The notes under the pieces were generated by a model, which did no database searches, was not told the origin of the DNA, and saw only the letters and a list, made by a program, of their open reading frames with translations. A DNA stretch of 29,238 bases from an uncultured Oscillospiraceae bacterium (GTDB lineage Bacteria; Bacillota; Clostridia; Oscillospirales; Oscillospiraceae): contig CALWVX010000003.1 of assembly GCA_944385065.1 (NCBI GenBank), positions 1-29,238 on the forward strand. Reading direction: 5' to 3'. The number at the start of each line of letters is the position of its first letter. Position 1 is the first letter of the stretch. The translations under genes were made by a program, and so were the position numbers. Positions 7,112 through 14,086 of this stretch are shown piece by piece.

Positions 7112-8134
7112 TTGAAAACCACAGATTTTGATTACCAGCTCCCCCAGGAGCTGATTGCCCAGACTCCCCTGGAGCGGCGGGACGCCTCCCGGCTGATGAC
7201 CCTGGACAAGGTGACCGGACAGATCGGCCACCACCATTTTTACGACCTGCCCCAGTTTCTGCGGCCGGGGGACTGTCTGGTGATGAACGACTCCCGGGTG
7301 CTCCCGGCCCGGCTCATCGGCCACCGGCCCACCGGCGGCGCCTGTGAGGTGCTGCTGCTCACCGATCGGGGGGCAGGGCGGTGGGAATGCCTGGTGCGCC
7401 CGGGACGCAAGCTGCGCCCCGGAGCCCAGGTGATCTTTGGGGACGGACAGCTCACCGCCCGGATTGAGGAGGAGCTGGACGACGGAAAGCGTCTGGTGCG
7501 CTTTGACTACGAGGGGATTTTCCTGGAGGTGCTGGAGCAGTTGGGCCGGATGCCCCTGCCTCCCTACATCAAGGCGGAGCTTCAGGATAACGAGCGGTAT
7601 CAGACCGTCTACTCCAAGGTGGTCGGTTCTGCCGCCGCCCCCACTGCGGGCCTTCACTTCACGCCGGAGCTTCTGGAGCAGATTCGGAACATGGGGGTGC
7701 GGGAGTGCTGGGTCACCCTCCATGTGGGCCTGGGCACCTTCCGGCCGGTGAAGGCGGAGGACATTCAGGACCACGAGATGCACTCGGAATTCTGCCAGAT
7801 CAGCCAGGAGACGGCGGACGTCATCAATGAGACCAGACGCTCCGGCGGCCGGGTGATCTGTGTGGGGACGACCTCCTGCCGCACCATCGAGTCCTTCGCG
7901 GCCCAGGACGGCACCATGTCGGCCCGGTCCGGATGGACCAACATTTTCATCTATCCGGGGTATCGCTTCAAGGTAATGGATGCCCTGATCACCAACTTCC
8001 ATCTGCCCCAGTCCACCCTGATCATGCTGGTGTCCGCTCTGGCAGGGCGGGAGCATGTCCTGAGTGCCTATGAGGAGGCAGTGCGGGAGCGGTATCGCTT
8101 CTTCTCCTTCGGCGACGCCATGCTGATTTCGTGA
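7112..8134 (+). CDS. queA: S-adenosylmethionine:tRNA ribosyltransferase-isomerase
   Basis: A 340-residue QueA. It transfers the ribosyl part of SAM to preQ1-modified tRNA, making epoxyqueuosine in the queuosine pathway. Family motifs are clear: DFDYQLPQELIAQTPLERRD at the N terminus, CLVMNDSRVLPARL, MPLPPYIK, QTVYSK with SAAAPTAGLHFT, VTLHVGLGTFRPV, the VGTTSCRTIES segment and NFHLPQSTLIMLVSA. The start is TTG 7112, about ten bases after AAAGGA; no in-frame ATG gives the expected N terminus. It lies 33 bases after the SpoIID-like gene and upstream of tgt, the usual partner, although tgt acts earlier in the pathway. Confidence 0.96.
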   Translation: MKTTDFDYQLPQELIAQTPLERRDASRLMTLDKVTGQIGHHHFYDLPQFLRPGDCLVMNDSRVLPARLIGHRPTGGACEVLLLTDRGAGRWECLVRPGRKLRPGAQVIFGDGQLTARIEEELDDGKRLVRFDYEGIFLEVLEQLGRMPLPPYIKAELQDNERYQTVYSKVVGSAAAPTAGLHFTPELLEQIRNMGVRECWVTLHVGLGTFRPVKAEDIQDHEMHSEFCQISQETADVINETRRSGGRVICVGTTSCRTIESFAAQDGTMSARSGWTNIFIYPGYRFKVMDALITNFHLPQSTLIMLVSALAGREHVLSAYEEAVRERYRFFSFGDAMLIS

Positions 8135-8240
8135 AAGACGCGCTGAAGCGACCTTGAGAACCTGACGAGCCGAATCCGCAGAGGGCTGCGCCGCGGCGTT
8201 TTGGAATCTCTATCCTAACCTAACAATAAGGAGCGTTTGT

Positions 8241-9380
8241 GTGTTTGAAGTTTTGAAAACGGAGGGACGGGCCCGGCGAGGAATTTTTACCTGTCCACAC
8301 GGGACGGTCCAGACTCCTGTCTTTATGAATGTGGGGACCCAGGGGGCCATCAAAGGAGCGGTGTCCGCCCATGACCTGAAGGAAATCGGCTGTCAGGTGG
8401 AGCTGTCCAATACCTATCACCTGCATCTGCGCCCGGGCGATGAGGTGGTCCGGCAGATGGGGGGGCTGCACAGGTTTATGGACTGGGACGGCCCCATGCT
8501 CACCGACAGCGGCGGATTTCAGGTATTCTCCCTGTCCGGGCTGCGGAAGATCACGGAGGAAGGGGTCACCTTTGCCTCTCATATCGACGGCCGGCGCATC
8601 TTTATGGGGCCGGAGGAGTCCATGGCCATCCAGTCCAATCTGGGCAGCGACATCGCCATGGCCTTTGACGAGTGCATTGAAAATCCATCTCCCTATGACT
8701 ATGTGGAGCACTCCTGCGGCCGCACCGTCCGCTGGCTGGAGCGGTGCCTGGCCGAGCACCAACGACTGAACGCCCTGCCCGGCTGCGTCAATCCGGGACA
8801 GATGCTGTTCGGCATCAATCAGGGGGGGACCTACGCCGATCTCCGGGTGCGGCACATGGAGCAGATTGCCCAGCTCCCCTGCGACGGCTTTGCCATCGGC
8901 GGACTGGCGGTGGGAGAGCCCACCCAGGTGATGTATGACATTATCGACGCGGTGGAACCCCACATGCCGGCAGACAAGCCCCGGTATCTCATGGGGGTGG
9001 GCACGCCTTCCAACATCATCGAGGCGGTGGCCCGGGGAGTGGATTTCTTCGACTGCGTCATGCCCGCCCGGAACGCCCGCCACGGAAAGCTGTATACCTG
9101 GCGGGGGACCATCAATATCAAAAATGAGAAGTACAAGCTGGACCCGGGCCCCATTGACCGGGAGTGCCGCTGCCCCGCCTGCCAATCTTTTTCCCGGGCC
9201 TATCTGCGCCATCTGATCACGGCGGGGGAGATGCTGTATATGCGCCTGGCGGTGCTCCACAATCTGTTTTTCTACAACGAACTGATGGCCCGGATCCGAC
9301 AGGCGCTGGATGAGGGGACGTTCCAGGAATTCCGCCGGACCTATTCCGGGCTTTTGGACCGCCCCTGCCAGGACAGCTAG
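8241..9380 (+). CDS. tgt: tRNA-guanine transglycosylase
   Basis: A 379-residue bacterial TGT that swaps guanine 34 for preQ1 in tRNAs with GUN anticodons. Visible features: SNTYHL, MLTDSGGFQVFSLS with the first active-site Asp, GINQGG, IGGLAVGEP, and VDFFDCVMPARNARHG, which holds the nucleophile Asp near residue 270. The zinc site is CRCPAC near residue 310 plus the His of RHLI. Length is typical. The start is GTG 8241, seven bases after AAGGAG. The 106 bases between queA and tgt hold no gene. No terminator is evident directly after tgt; a separate promoter for yajC begins 30 bases downstream. Confidence 0.96.
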   Translation: MFEVLKTEGRARRGIFTCPHGTVQTPVFMNVGTQGAIKGAVSAHDLKEIGCQVELSNTYHLHLRPGDEVVRQMGGLHRFMDWDGPMLTDSGGFQVFSLSGLRKITEEGVTFASHIDGRRIFMGPEESMAIQSNLGSDIAMAFDECIENPSPYDYVEHSCGRTVRWLERCLAEHQRLNALPGCVNPGQMLFGINQGGTYADLRVRHMEQIAQLPCDGFAIGGLAVGEPTQVMYDIIDAVEPHMPADKPRYLMGVGTPSNIIEAVARGVDFFDCVMPARNARHGKLYTWRGTINIKNEKYKLDPGPIDRECRCPACQSFSRAYLRHLITAGEMLYMRLAVLHNLFFYNELMARIRQALDEGTFQEFRRTYSGLLDRPCQDS

Positions 9381-9409
9381 AAGAAATCCGGCAAAGTTGG
9401 CAAAAAGGC

Positions 9410-9438
9410 TTGCAAACTATGGGTGAATCCGCTATAAT
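9410..9438 (+). promoter_or_regulatory. Promoter for yajC
   Basis: TTGCAA (9410-9415), a 17-base spacer and a perfect TATAAT (9433-9438) lie about 50 bases upstream of the yajC start. Confidence 0.8.
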
Positions 9439-9491
9439 ACTTTCCAACGCGTCAACTTGACGACAGCCAGATTTGGAGGGACAAAACAAAA

Positions 9492-9800
9492 ATGGGTGTA
9501 GATTTCAGCTGGATCATTTTGATCATCGCCATGTTCGCCATGCTCTACTTCTTCTCCATCCGCCCGGAGAACAAGCGGAAGAAGGAAGCGGAGAACTTGC
9601 GTAATTCTCTGAAGATGGGGGATGAGATCACCACCATCGGCGGCCTGACCGGCACGATCTGCGCGGTCAAGGAAAACACAGTGGTCTTTGAGACCGGGGC
9701 TGACCGGGTCCGCATTGAGGTGACCAAGTGGGCCATTTCCACCAAGAATCAGCCTGCCGGCGAGCAGAGCGCCAAGGACAGCAAGGACAAGGAAAAATAA
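9492..9800 (+). CDS. yajC: Preprotein translocase subunit YajC
   Basis: A 102-residue protein with one N-terminal membrane segment (WIILIIAMFAMLYFFSI), then RPENKRKKEAE and the conserved LKMGDEITTIGGLTGTI motif, which identify YajC, an accessory of the SecDF part of the Sec translocon. The C-terminal tail is charged and low in complexity. The start at ATG 9492 follows GGAGG at some distance. In many genomes secD/secF follow; here the neighbours downstream are a small membrane protein and the SCIFF genes, an arrangement known from Clostridia. Confidence 0.93.
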   Translation: MGVDFSWIILIIAMFAMLYFFSIRPENKRKKEAENLRNSLKMGDEITTIGGLTGTICAVKENTVVFETGADRVRIEVTKWAISTKNQPAGEQSAKDSKDKEK

Positions 9801-9809
9801 GCATGTCTC

Positions 9810-9853
9810 ACACCCTCCCCGCATAGGTTTTATCAAAACCGTGGGGAGGGTGT
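9810..9853 (+). other. Hairpin enclosing the ribosome binding site of the 9858 gene
   Basis: ACACCCTCCCC (9810-9820) pairs perfectly with GGGGAGGGTGT (9843-9853), and GGTTTT (9826-9831) pairs with AAAACC (9835-9840) inside it. The downstream arm is the only Shine-Dalgarno-like sequence for the ATG at 9858. Only TTT follows, so it is at best a weak terminator; it may restrain translation. Confidence 0.7.
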
Positions 9854-9857
9854 TTGC

Positions 9858-10280
9858 ATGAAAAAACGGGACAGACGCCGGGAGGATGGAGGCAGCCAGT
9901 GGCTGAACGCCGTGTGTGAAATCCTGAAGGGGGGCGTACTGGCCGGAGTGGTGACCATTCTGTCCCTGCTGGCCTGCGCCGTGCTGGTATCCATGGGGGC
10001 CGTGCCGGTGAACGCCATGGAGGGGGGCGTGCTGGCAGTGTGTGTGCTGGGGACGCTGGCGGGCGGAATTTACGCGGTGCGCCGCTCCGGGACCCGGCCG
10101 CTGGCCGCCGGTCTGGGGGTGGGCGCCGTGCTGTTCCTGCTGCTGCTGACCGCCGGCCTGATCGCCTATGAGGACAGCTCGGTGGCCAACGGGGGCGTGT
10201 CTATTCTGTGCGCCTGTCTGTGCGGCGGGGCCATTCCGGGGATTCTGGGGAGAAAGCCCAAGAAAAAACGCAGAAGATGA
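9858..10280 (+). CDS. Small membrane protein, TIGR04086-like
   Basis: A 140-residue integral membrane protein with a basic start (MKKRDRRRED), four predicted hydrophobic segments (around ILKGGVLAGVVTILSLLACAVLV, GGVLAVCVLGTLAGGIYAV, LAAGLGVGAVLFLLLLTAGLIA and GVSILCACLCGGAIPGIL) and a strongly basic tail. Position between yajC and a SCIFF gene, size and topology match the clostridial TIGR04086 membrane family, whose function is unknown. The family name rests on context and general appearance rather than on a diagnostic motif. The ribosome binding site GGGGAGGG is part of a hairpin. The gene is immediately followed by the scfA promoter. Confidence 0.75.
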   Translation: MKKRDRRREDGGSQWLNAVCEILKGGVLAGVVTILSLLACAVLVSMGAVPVNAMEGGVLAVCVLGTLAGGIYAVRRSGTRPLAAGLGVGAVLFLLLLTAGLIAYEDSSVANGGVSILCACLCGGAIPGILGRKPKKKRRR

Positions 10281-10309
10281 TTGAAATGCGCGCTGGGCTG
10301 TGCTATAAT
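10281..10309 (+). promoter_or_regulatory. Strong promoter for scfA
   Basis: TTGAAA (10281-10286), a 17-base spacer and TATAAT (10304-10309), with the TGC extension directly before the -10. It starts one base after the stop codon of the preceding gene and lies 34 bases upstream of the scfA start. Confidence 0.85.
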
Positions 10310-10342
10310 AACTCGAACAATACCATCAAGGAGGAGATACCC

Positions 10343-10483
10343 ATGAAGCATATCCAGACGCTCAATGGCGCCACTTTGAAGGCCAGCGCCGCCAAGGGCG
10401 GCTGCGGCGAGTGCCAGACCTCTTGTCAGTCCGCCTGCAAGACCTCCTGCACCGTCGCCAATCAGAAGTGCGAGAACCAGTAA
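10343..10483 (+). CDS. scfA: SCIFF ranthipeptide precursor (six cysteines in forty-five residues)
   Basis: A 46-residue peptide. Its leader MKHIQTLNGATLKASAAKGG is followed by a Cys-rich core with cysteines at 21, 24, 28, 32, 36 and 43. This is the SCIFF family, near-universal in Clostridia, made as a thioether-crosslinked RiPP. In the studied clostridial homologue the maturase links Cys32 to Thr37. Here residues 32 and 37 are Cys and Thr with the same spacing (CKTSCT), so the same link is expected; this is inference by position. The start is ATG 10343 behind a very strong AAGGAGGAG. The gene has its own consensus promoter and is followed by a terminator, then by its maturase. The biological role of SCIFF peptides is not settled. 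Confidence 0.95.
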   Translation: MKHIQTLNGATLKASAAKGGCGECQTSCQSACKTSCTVANQKCENQ

Positions 10484-10495
10484 GCAGCGTGCATG

Positions 10496-10528
10496 AGAGG
10501 GCAGGCGCTTGTGCGCCTGCCCTCTTTC
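10496..10528 (+). terminator. Terminator or attenuating hairpin between scfA and scfB
   Basis: A 13-bp perfect stem (10496-10508 with 10513-10525) with a TTGT loop is followed by only a short T stretch (TCTTTCT). Partial read-through would give much more scfA than scfB mRNA, sensible for a precursor and its enzyme. Confidence 0.75.
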
Positions 10529-10596
10529 TGCGCTGTGCATCGGCGGCATGGCTGCCGGTCAGTCAGATTTGAAGAAAAGAAAGAGGGAAGACCAGT

Positions 10597-12027
10597 ATGG
10601 TACATACCTTTACCGCCCTGGGCCAGTATCTGGCCGCCGATGTGAACAGCGGCGCGGTCCATGTGCTGGACAAGCTCACCTATGATCTGCTCTCCCAGGT
10701 GGAGAAGGAACCGGGCCTGGGGGAGACCTGTCCCCAGAGCGTGGCCCGGGCGCTGCCTCAGTACAGCGCGGAACAGCTGGCGGAGGCCTGGGAAGAGCTG
10801 CTGGAGCTGCAGCGCGCCGGCCTGCTGTTTTCTGATGATGACTACTTGGATCCGGAGGCGGCCATGGCCCTGCCCAAAGCCGCTGTGGTGAAGGCGCTGT
10901 GCCTCCATGTGTCCCATGACTGCAATCTGCGGTGCCGCTATTGCTTTGCCGGCACCGGTGACTTCGGCACCGGGCACCGCATGACCATGGACCCGGAGAC
11001 CGCCAAAAAGGCCATCGACTGGGTGGTGGCCAAATCGGGCAAGCGCCGGAACATTGAGGTGGACTTTTTCGGCGGTGAGCCCCTGATGGCCATGGACACA
11101 GTGAAAGAGACGGTGGCCTATGCCCGCTCTCTGGAAAAAGAACACGACAAGGTGTTCCGCTTCACCATCACCACCAACGGGATTCTGCTGGACAATGAGA
11201 CCATCGACTATATCAACCGGGAGATGTCCAACGTGGTGCTCTCGCTGGACGGGCGGAAAGAGGTCAATGATCACATGCGCCCCACGGTGAATGGGAAGGG
11301 GAGCTATGAGGTCATCGTGCCCCGGTTCCAGAAGCTGGTGGCCGGCCGCGGGACCAAAGACTATTATGTCCGGGGGACCTTTACCCGGGAGAATCTGGAC
11401 TTCACCAGGGATGTGCTTCATCTGGGGGATCTGGGCTTCCGCCATGTGTCGGTGGAGCCGGCCAGCGGCCCTGCCGACGATCCCTTTGCCATCCGGGAGG
11501 AAGATCTGCCCCAGGTGAAAGCGGAGTATGAAAAGCTGGCCCGGGAGCTGATGGGCCGGAAGGACATCAACTTTTTCCACTTCAACGTGGATCTGACACA
11601 GGGCCCCTGCGTCATCAAACGGCTGCGCGGCTGCGGGGCCGGGTGTGAGTATGTCGCCGTCACCCCTGACGGGGAGATTTTCCCCTGCCACCAGTTTGTG
11701 GGGAAGGAGGAGTACCGGATGGGAAGCGTGTTCGACGACTCCTTCGATATGGACATCTCCGGGACGTTTGCGGATCAGAACATTTATACCCGCCCCGCCT
11801 GCCGGGAGTGCTGGGCCCGGTTCTACTGCAGCGGGGGCTGCTCTGCCTCCAATCTGCTTGTCAATGGCGACATAAGCCTGTCGAATGAGGTGGCCTGTGA
11901 AATGGAGCGGAAGCGGCTGGAGTGCGCGATCGCGTTGAACGCCATCCGGGCGGGGATGGGTGATCAGGGGAATACAAACCGTAATAATACAGATTGTAAT
12001 CCCTGCGAAACCTGCGGCGAGTGCTGA
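10597..12027 (+). CDS. scfB: Thioether cross-link-forming SCIFF peptide maturase (radical SAM/SPASM)
   Basis: A 476-residue radical SAM enzyme. Residues 1-95 form an N-terminal region consistent with a RiPP recognition element. Cys109, Cys113 and Cys116 (CNLRCRYC) are the CxxxCxxC cluster ligands. VDFFGGEPLM and TTNGILL follow, as in other peptide maturases. The C-terminal SPASM/auxiliary cluster region carries cysteines near 338-370 (CGAGC, GEIFPCHQ) and 402-415 (CRECWARFYCSGGCSASN). The expected reaction is formation of Cys-to-alpha-carbon thioether bonds in ScfA. The protein ends in an unusual tail with Cys467, Cys470, Cys473 and Cys476. The start at ATG 10597 follows a GAGGGAAGA sequence. 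The pair scfA-scfB is the standard clostridial arrangement. Confidence 0.95.
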   Translation: MVHTFTALGQYLAADVNSGAVHVLDKLTYDLLSQVEKEPGLGETCPQSVARALPQYSAEQLAEAWEELLELQRAGLLFSDDDYLDPEAAMALPKAAVVKALCLHVSHDCNLRCRYCFAGTGDFGTGHRMTMDPETAKKAIDWVVAKSGKRRNIEVDFFGGEPLMAMDTVKETVAYARSLEKEHDKVFRFTITTNGILLDNETIDYINREMSNVVLSLDGRKEVNDHMRPTVNGKGSYEVIVPRFQKLVAGRGTKDYYVRGTFTRENLDFTRDVLHLGDLGFRHVSVEPASGPADDPFAIREEDLPQVKAEYEKLARELMGRKDINFFHFNVDLTQGPCVIKRLRGCGAGCEYVAVTPDGEIFPCHQFVGKEEYRMGSVFDDSFDMDISGTFADQNIYTRPACRECWARFYCSGGCSASNLLVNGDISLSNEVACEMERKRLECAIALNAIRAGMGDQGNTNRNNTDCNPCETCGEC

Positions 12028-12077
12028 AACTCCACAACATTTGCCGCTTTTCAACGCGCCGCCCACAAGATATTTGG

Positions 12078-12111
12078 ACAAGAAGCTCTTGCAAAAAGGG
12101 CTTCTTGTTTT
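12078..12111 (+). terminator. Terminator after scfB
   Basis: ACAAGAAGC plus TC (12078-12088) pairs with GG plus GCTTCTTGT (12098-12108), followed by TTTTC. It lies 51 bases after the scfB stop. Confidence 0.7.
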
Positions 12112-12180
12112 CTCTGTTTCCGTAGTTTACATAATTTAATTGACATAATGTATTGAGAGAATTGACGAAAAACGAAAAAA

Positions 12181-12222
12181 TCGCAAAAAAACCTTGCGAA
12201 AAGTTTTCCGTGGAGCTATAGT
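12181..12222 (+). promoter_or_regulatory. Candidate promoter with overlapping palindrome upstream of the SpoIIM-like gene
   Basis: TTGCGA (12194-12199), a 17-base spacer and TATAGT (12217-12222). The -35 hexamer is also the right half of a palindrome, TCGCAA (12181-12186) / TTGCGA, separated by 7 bases, which could be an operator. The surrounding 12125-12200 stretch is unusually AT-rich for this window. Confidence 0.45.
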
Positions 12223-12232
12223 AAAGGTACGG

Positions 12233-12276
12233 GACAGGGAATGGAGCATTTTTCCAGTGCCCATGTCTATTTTTTT
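12233..12276 (+). terminator. Terminator-like hairpin in the leader of the SpoIIM-like gene
   Basis: An imperfect stem (GACA, GGG and TGGA at 12233-12245 against TCCA, CCC and TGTC up to 12267) is followed by TATTTTTTT (12268-12276). It lies between the candidate promoter and the gene start, so it could be an attenuator. It could instead be a second terminator for scfB if the promoter call is wrong. Confidence 0.6.
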
Positions 12277-12311
12277 CCGCTCCCTCATAGGCTGTGTGTG
12301 AGGTGAGGCCT

Positions 12312-12914
12312 GTGGGAAAGCGGATGGCAAACAAATGGGACTGGCCCTGGGAGGCGGGGAGCGCCCTGCCGGTTCTGGCCCTTATTTTTCTGACGGGAGG
12401 GCTGGCCGGCTGTCTGCTGGCCGCCCTGGCCGGAGGAGATGGGGCTGGACAACTGCGGGACTACCTGGTCGATTACCTGAGCCTGGCCGGCCAGAGCTTG
12501 GATCCGGCCGGCTTTTGGGTTCTGCTGTGGGATCACCTGCGGGATCTGCTGGCGGTTCTGGTTTTGAGCATGACAGCTCTGGGGACGGTGGGACTGCCTG
12601 TGCTGTTTGCGGTGCGGGGTTTTTTCTTCGCCTTTTCGGTGGGCTGCTTCTGCCGGGTGTTCGGTGCGTCTGGTCTGCTCCCTGCGTTTGCCCTGTTTGG
12701 ACTGTCCGCCCTGCTGTGGGTTCCCTCCCTTTTTCTGGCGGGAGTACCGGGGATGACCCGGTCCCGCCGGCTGCTGAGCGGAGGGGGGCAGACTTCTCTG
12801 GGCGTATCCTGGGCGCGGCTGTCTTTGTGTGTGGGGTTGGTTCTGGCCGCGGCTCTGGCGGAGCGGTGGGTCGCGCCGGTTTTGCTCCGGGCGGCCGCAC
12901 GTGTGGTTTTGTAG
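12312..12914 (+). CDS. spoIIM: SpoIIM-like integral membrane protein
   Basis: About 200 residues with about five hydrophobic segments: ALPVLALIFLTGGLAGCLLAAL, LLAVLVLSMTALGTVGLPVLF, AVRGFFFAFSVGCFC, GLLPAFALFGLSALLWVPSLFL, and a last one near ARLSLCVGLVLAAALA. The central pattern (LGTVGLP, RGFFFAFSVG, then a loop and a GL-P-AL-LFG helix) is like stage II sporulation protein M, part of the engulfment complex with SpoIID and SpoIIP. The gene is followed 23 bases later by xerD, a neighbourhood also seen for spoIIM in other Firmicutes. The start is set at GTG 12312, just after GAGGTGAG; ATG 12324 is the alternative. Identification is by topology and context, hence moderate confidence. Confidence 0.7.
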   Translation: MGKRMANKWDWPWEAGSALPVLALIFLTGGLAGCLLAALAGGDGAGQLRDYLVDYLSLAGQSLDPAGFWVLLWDHLRDLLAVLVLSMTALGTVGLPVLFAVRGFFFAFSVGCFCRVFGASGLLPAFALFGLSALLWVPSLFLAGVPGMTRSRRLLSGGGQTSLGVSWARLSLCVGLVLAAALAERWVAPVLLRAAARVVL

Positions 12915-12937
12915 CGCTGGTTATGGGAGATGAAAGT

Positions 12938-13819
12938 GTGTCTGATTGGGTCCAGGCCTATGAGGTGTATCTGAAAACAGAAAAACATGCGTCGGCCAAC
13001 ACGGTCAGCTCCTACCTGCGGGATGTGCACCAGTTCGCTGCCGCCATGGAGGATCGGGACATCGGCCTGACCGACGCCCTTCCCCAGGACGTGGAGGCGT
13101 ATACCGAGTCCCTGACCCGGCGGGGGAAGTCCCCCGCCACGGTGACGCGGTCGCTGGCATCCATCAAATCGTTCTATCAGTATCTGCTGTCCCGGGGAGT
13201 AGTGGATCAGAATCCAGCCAAAGGAATATCCCCCGCCAAAGTGGAGCGCAAGCTGCCCCAGGTGCTCACCGGAAAAGAGGTGGAGCTGTTTCTGGAGCAG
13301 CCCGAGTGCACCGATCTGAAGGGCTATCGGGACCGGGCCATGCTGGAGCTGCTGTACGCCACCGGCATCCGGGTCAGCGAGCTGATCGGACTGGACGTGG
13401 ACGACCTGAATCTGCCAGGCGGCGTGCTCAAGTGCTTCAGCAAGGGGAGAGAACGGGTGATCCCCCTGTATCCCGCCGCCATCCGGGCGCTGAACGAGTA
13501 TGTGCACACGGTACGGCCCCAGCTGGTGGAGTCGGAGGATGAGACCGCGCTGTTTGTCAACATGAACGGCGAGCGCATGAGCCGCCAGGGATTCTGGAAG
13601 CTGATCAAGCACTATCAGGAGAAGGCCGGGATTCAGAAGGACATCACGCCGCACACCCTGCGCCACTCCTTTGCCGCCCACCTGCTGGAAAATGGGGCGG
13701 ATCTCCGCTCGATCCAGGAGATGATGGGGCATGCCGACATCTCCTCCACGCAGGTGTACTCCCGGCTGCTGAATCAGAAGATCAAGGATGTCTACAAACG
13801 AGCTCACCCAAGAGCCTGA
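12938..13819 (+). CDS. xerD: Tyrosine recombinase XerC/XerD family, probably XerD
   Basis: A 293-residue tyrosine recombinase expected to resolve chromosome dimers at dif with a partner. The N-terminal SAM-like core-binding domain begins VQAYEVYLKTEKHASANTVSSY. The catalytic domain carries ATGIRVSELIGL (first Arg), FSKGRERVIPLY (Lys), HTLRHSFAAHLLENGADLR (His-x-x-Arg), MMGHADISSTQVYSRL (His and nucleophile Tyr). All catalytic residues are present and the length is standard. The start is set at GTG 12938, eight bases after GGGAG. ATG 12923 in the same frame is possible but lacks a ribosome binding site. It is probably cotranscribed with the SpoIIM-like gene. XerC versus XerD cannot be decided with certainty here, and no dif site was recognised. 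Confidence 0.88.
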   Translation: MSDWVQAYEVYLKTEKHASANTVSSYLRDVHQFAAAMEDRDIGLTDALPQDVEAYTESLTRRGKSPATVTRSLASIKSFYQYLLSRGVVDQNPAKGISPAKVERKLPQVLTGKEVELFLEQPECTDLKGYRDRAMLELLYATGIRVSELIGLDVDDLNLPGGVLKCFSKGRERVIPLYPAAIRALNEYVHTVRPQLVESEDETALFVNMNGERMSRQGFWKLIKHYQEKAGIQKDITPHTLRHSFAAHLLENGADLRSIQEMMGHADISSTQVYSRLLNQKIKDVYKRAHPRA

Positions 13820-13820
13820 G

Positions 13821-13856
13821 AGCCGGTGACCGGAACCGTTCCGATCATCGGCTTTT
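13821..13856 (+). terminator. Terminator after xerD
   Basis: A long imperfect stem (AGCCGGTGA at 13821-13829 with TCATCGGCT near 13844-13852, plus an inner CGGAA/TTCCG) is followed by TTTTCTCT. It starts directly after the xerD stop codon. Confidence 0.8.
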
Positions 13857-13893
13857 CTCTATCTTCCGGGCGGCAAAAATTTCCCGGTTTGGC

Positions 13894-13922
13894 TTGAGGT
13901 TGGCGGACAGATGTGATAAAAT
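13894..13922 (+). promoter_or_regulatory. Promoter for the ddl-murF operon
   Basis: TTGAGG (13894-13899), a 17-base spacer and TAAAAT (13917-13922), with a TGA extension before the -10. The resulting leader is about 155 bases and contains two small hairpins, ATGGGAT/ATCCCGT around 13940-13966 and CCCGG/CCGGG at 13974-13990. No known riboswitch was recognised in it. Confidence 0.65.
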
Positions 13923-14086
13923 AACAGGTCGATGTATAAAATGGGATAGAGATACCCGATCCCGTCATAAATCCCCGGATTTTGCCGGGAAGACGCGCGC
14001 TGAACTGCGGAAAAGGCTGGTTGGCTTCCATTGGGTTCCGGCGGCGCGGGGCGGTCCGGGTGCTATCGAAAATGAGGTGTGTTTCC

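Noticed and set aside
6731..8056. 441-codon open frame on the minus strand
   Set aside because: Antisense to the SpoIID-like gene and queA; no start signals or family similarity.
10462..12081. 539-codon open frame on the minus strand
   Set aside because: Antisense to scfB, which is clearly the real gene. It has no ribosome binding site and no recognisable domains.
13982..14086. N-terminal extension of Ddl
   Set aside because: The extension has no family similarity or ribosome binding site. MKIVVLAGG at 14087 is the normal start.
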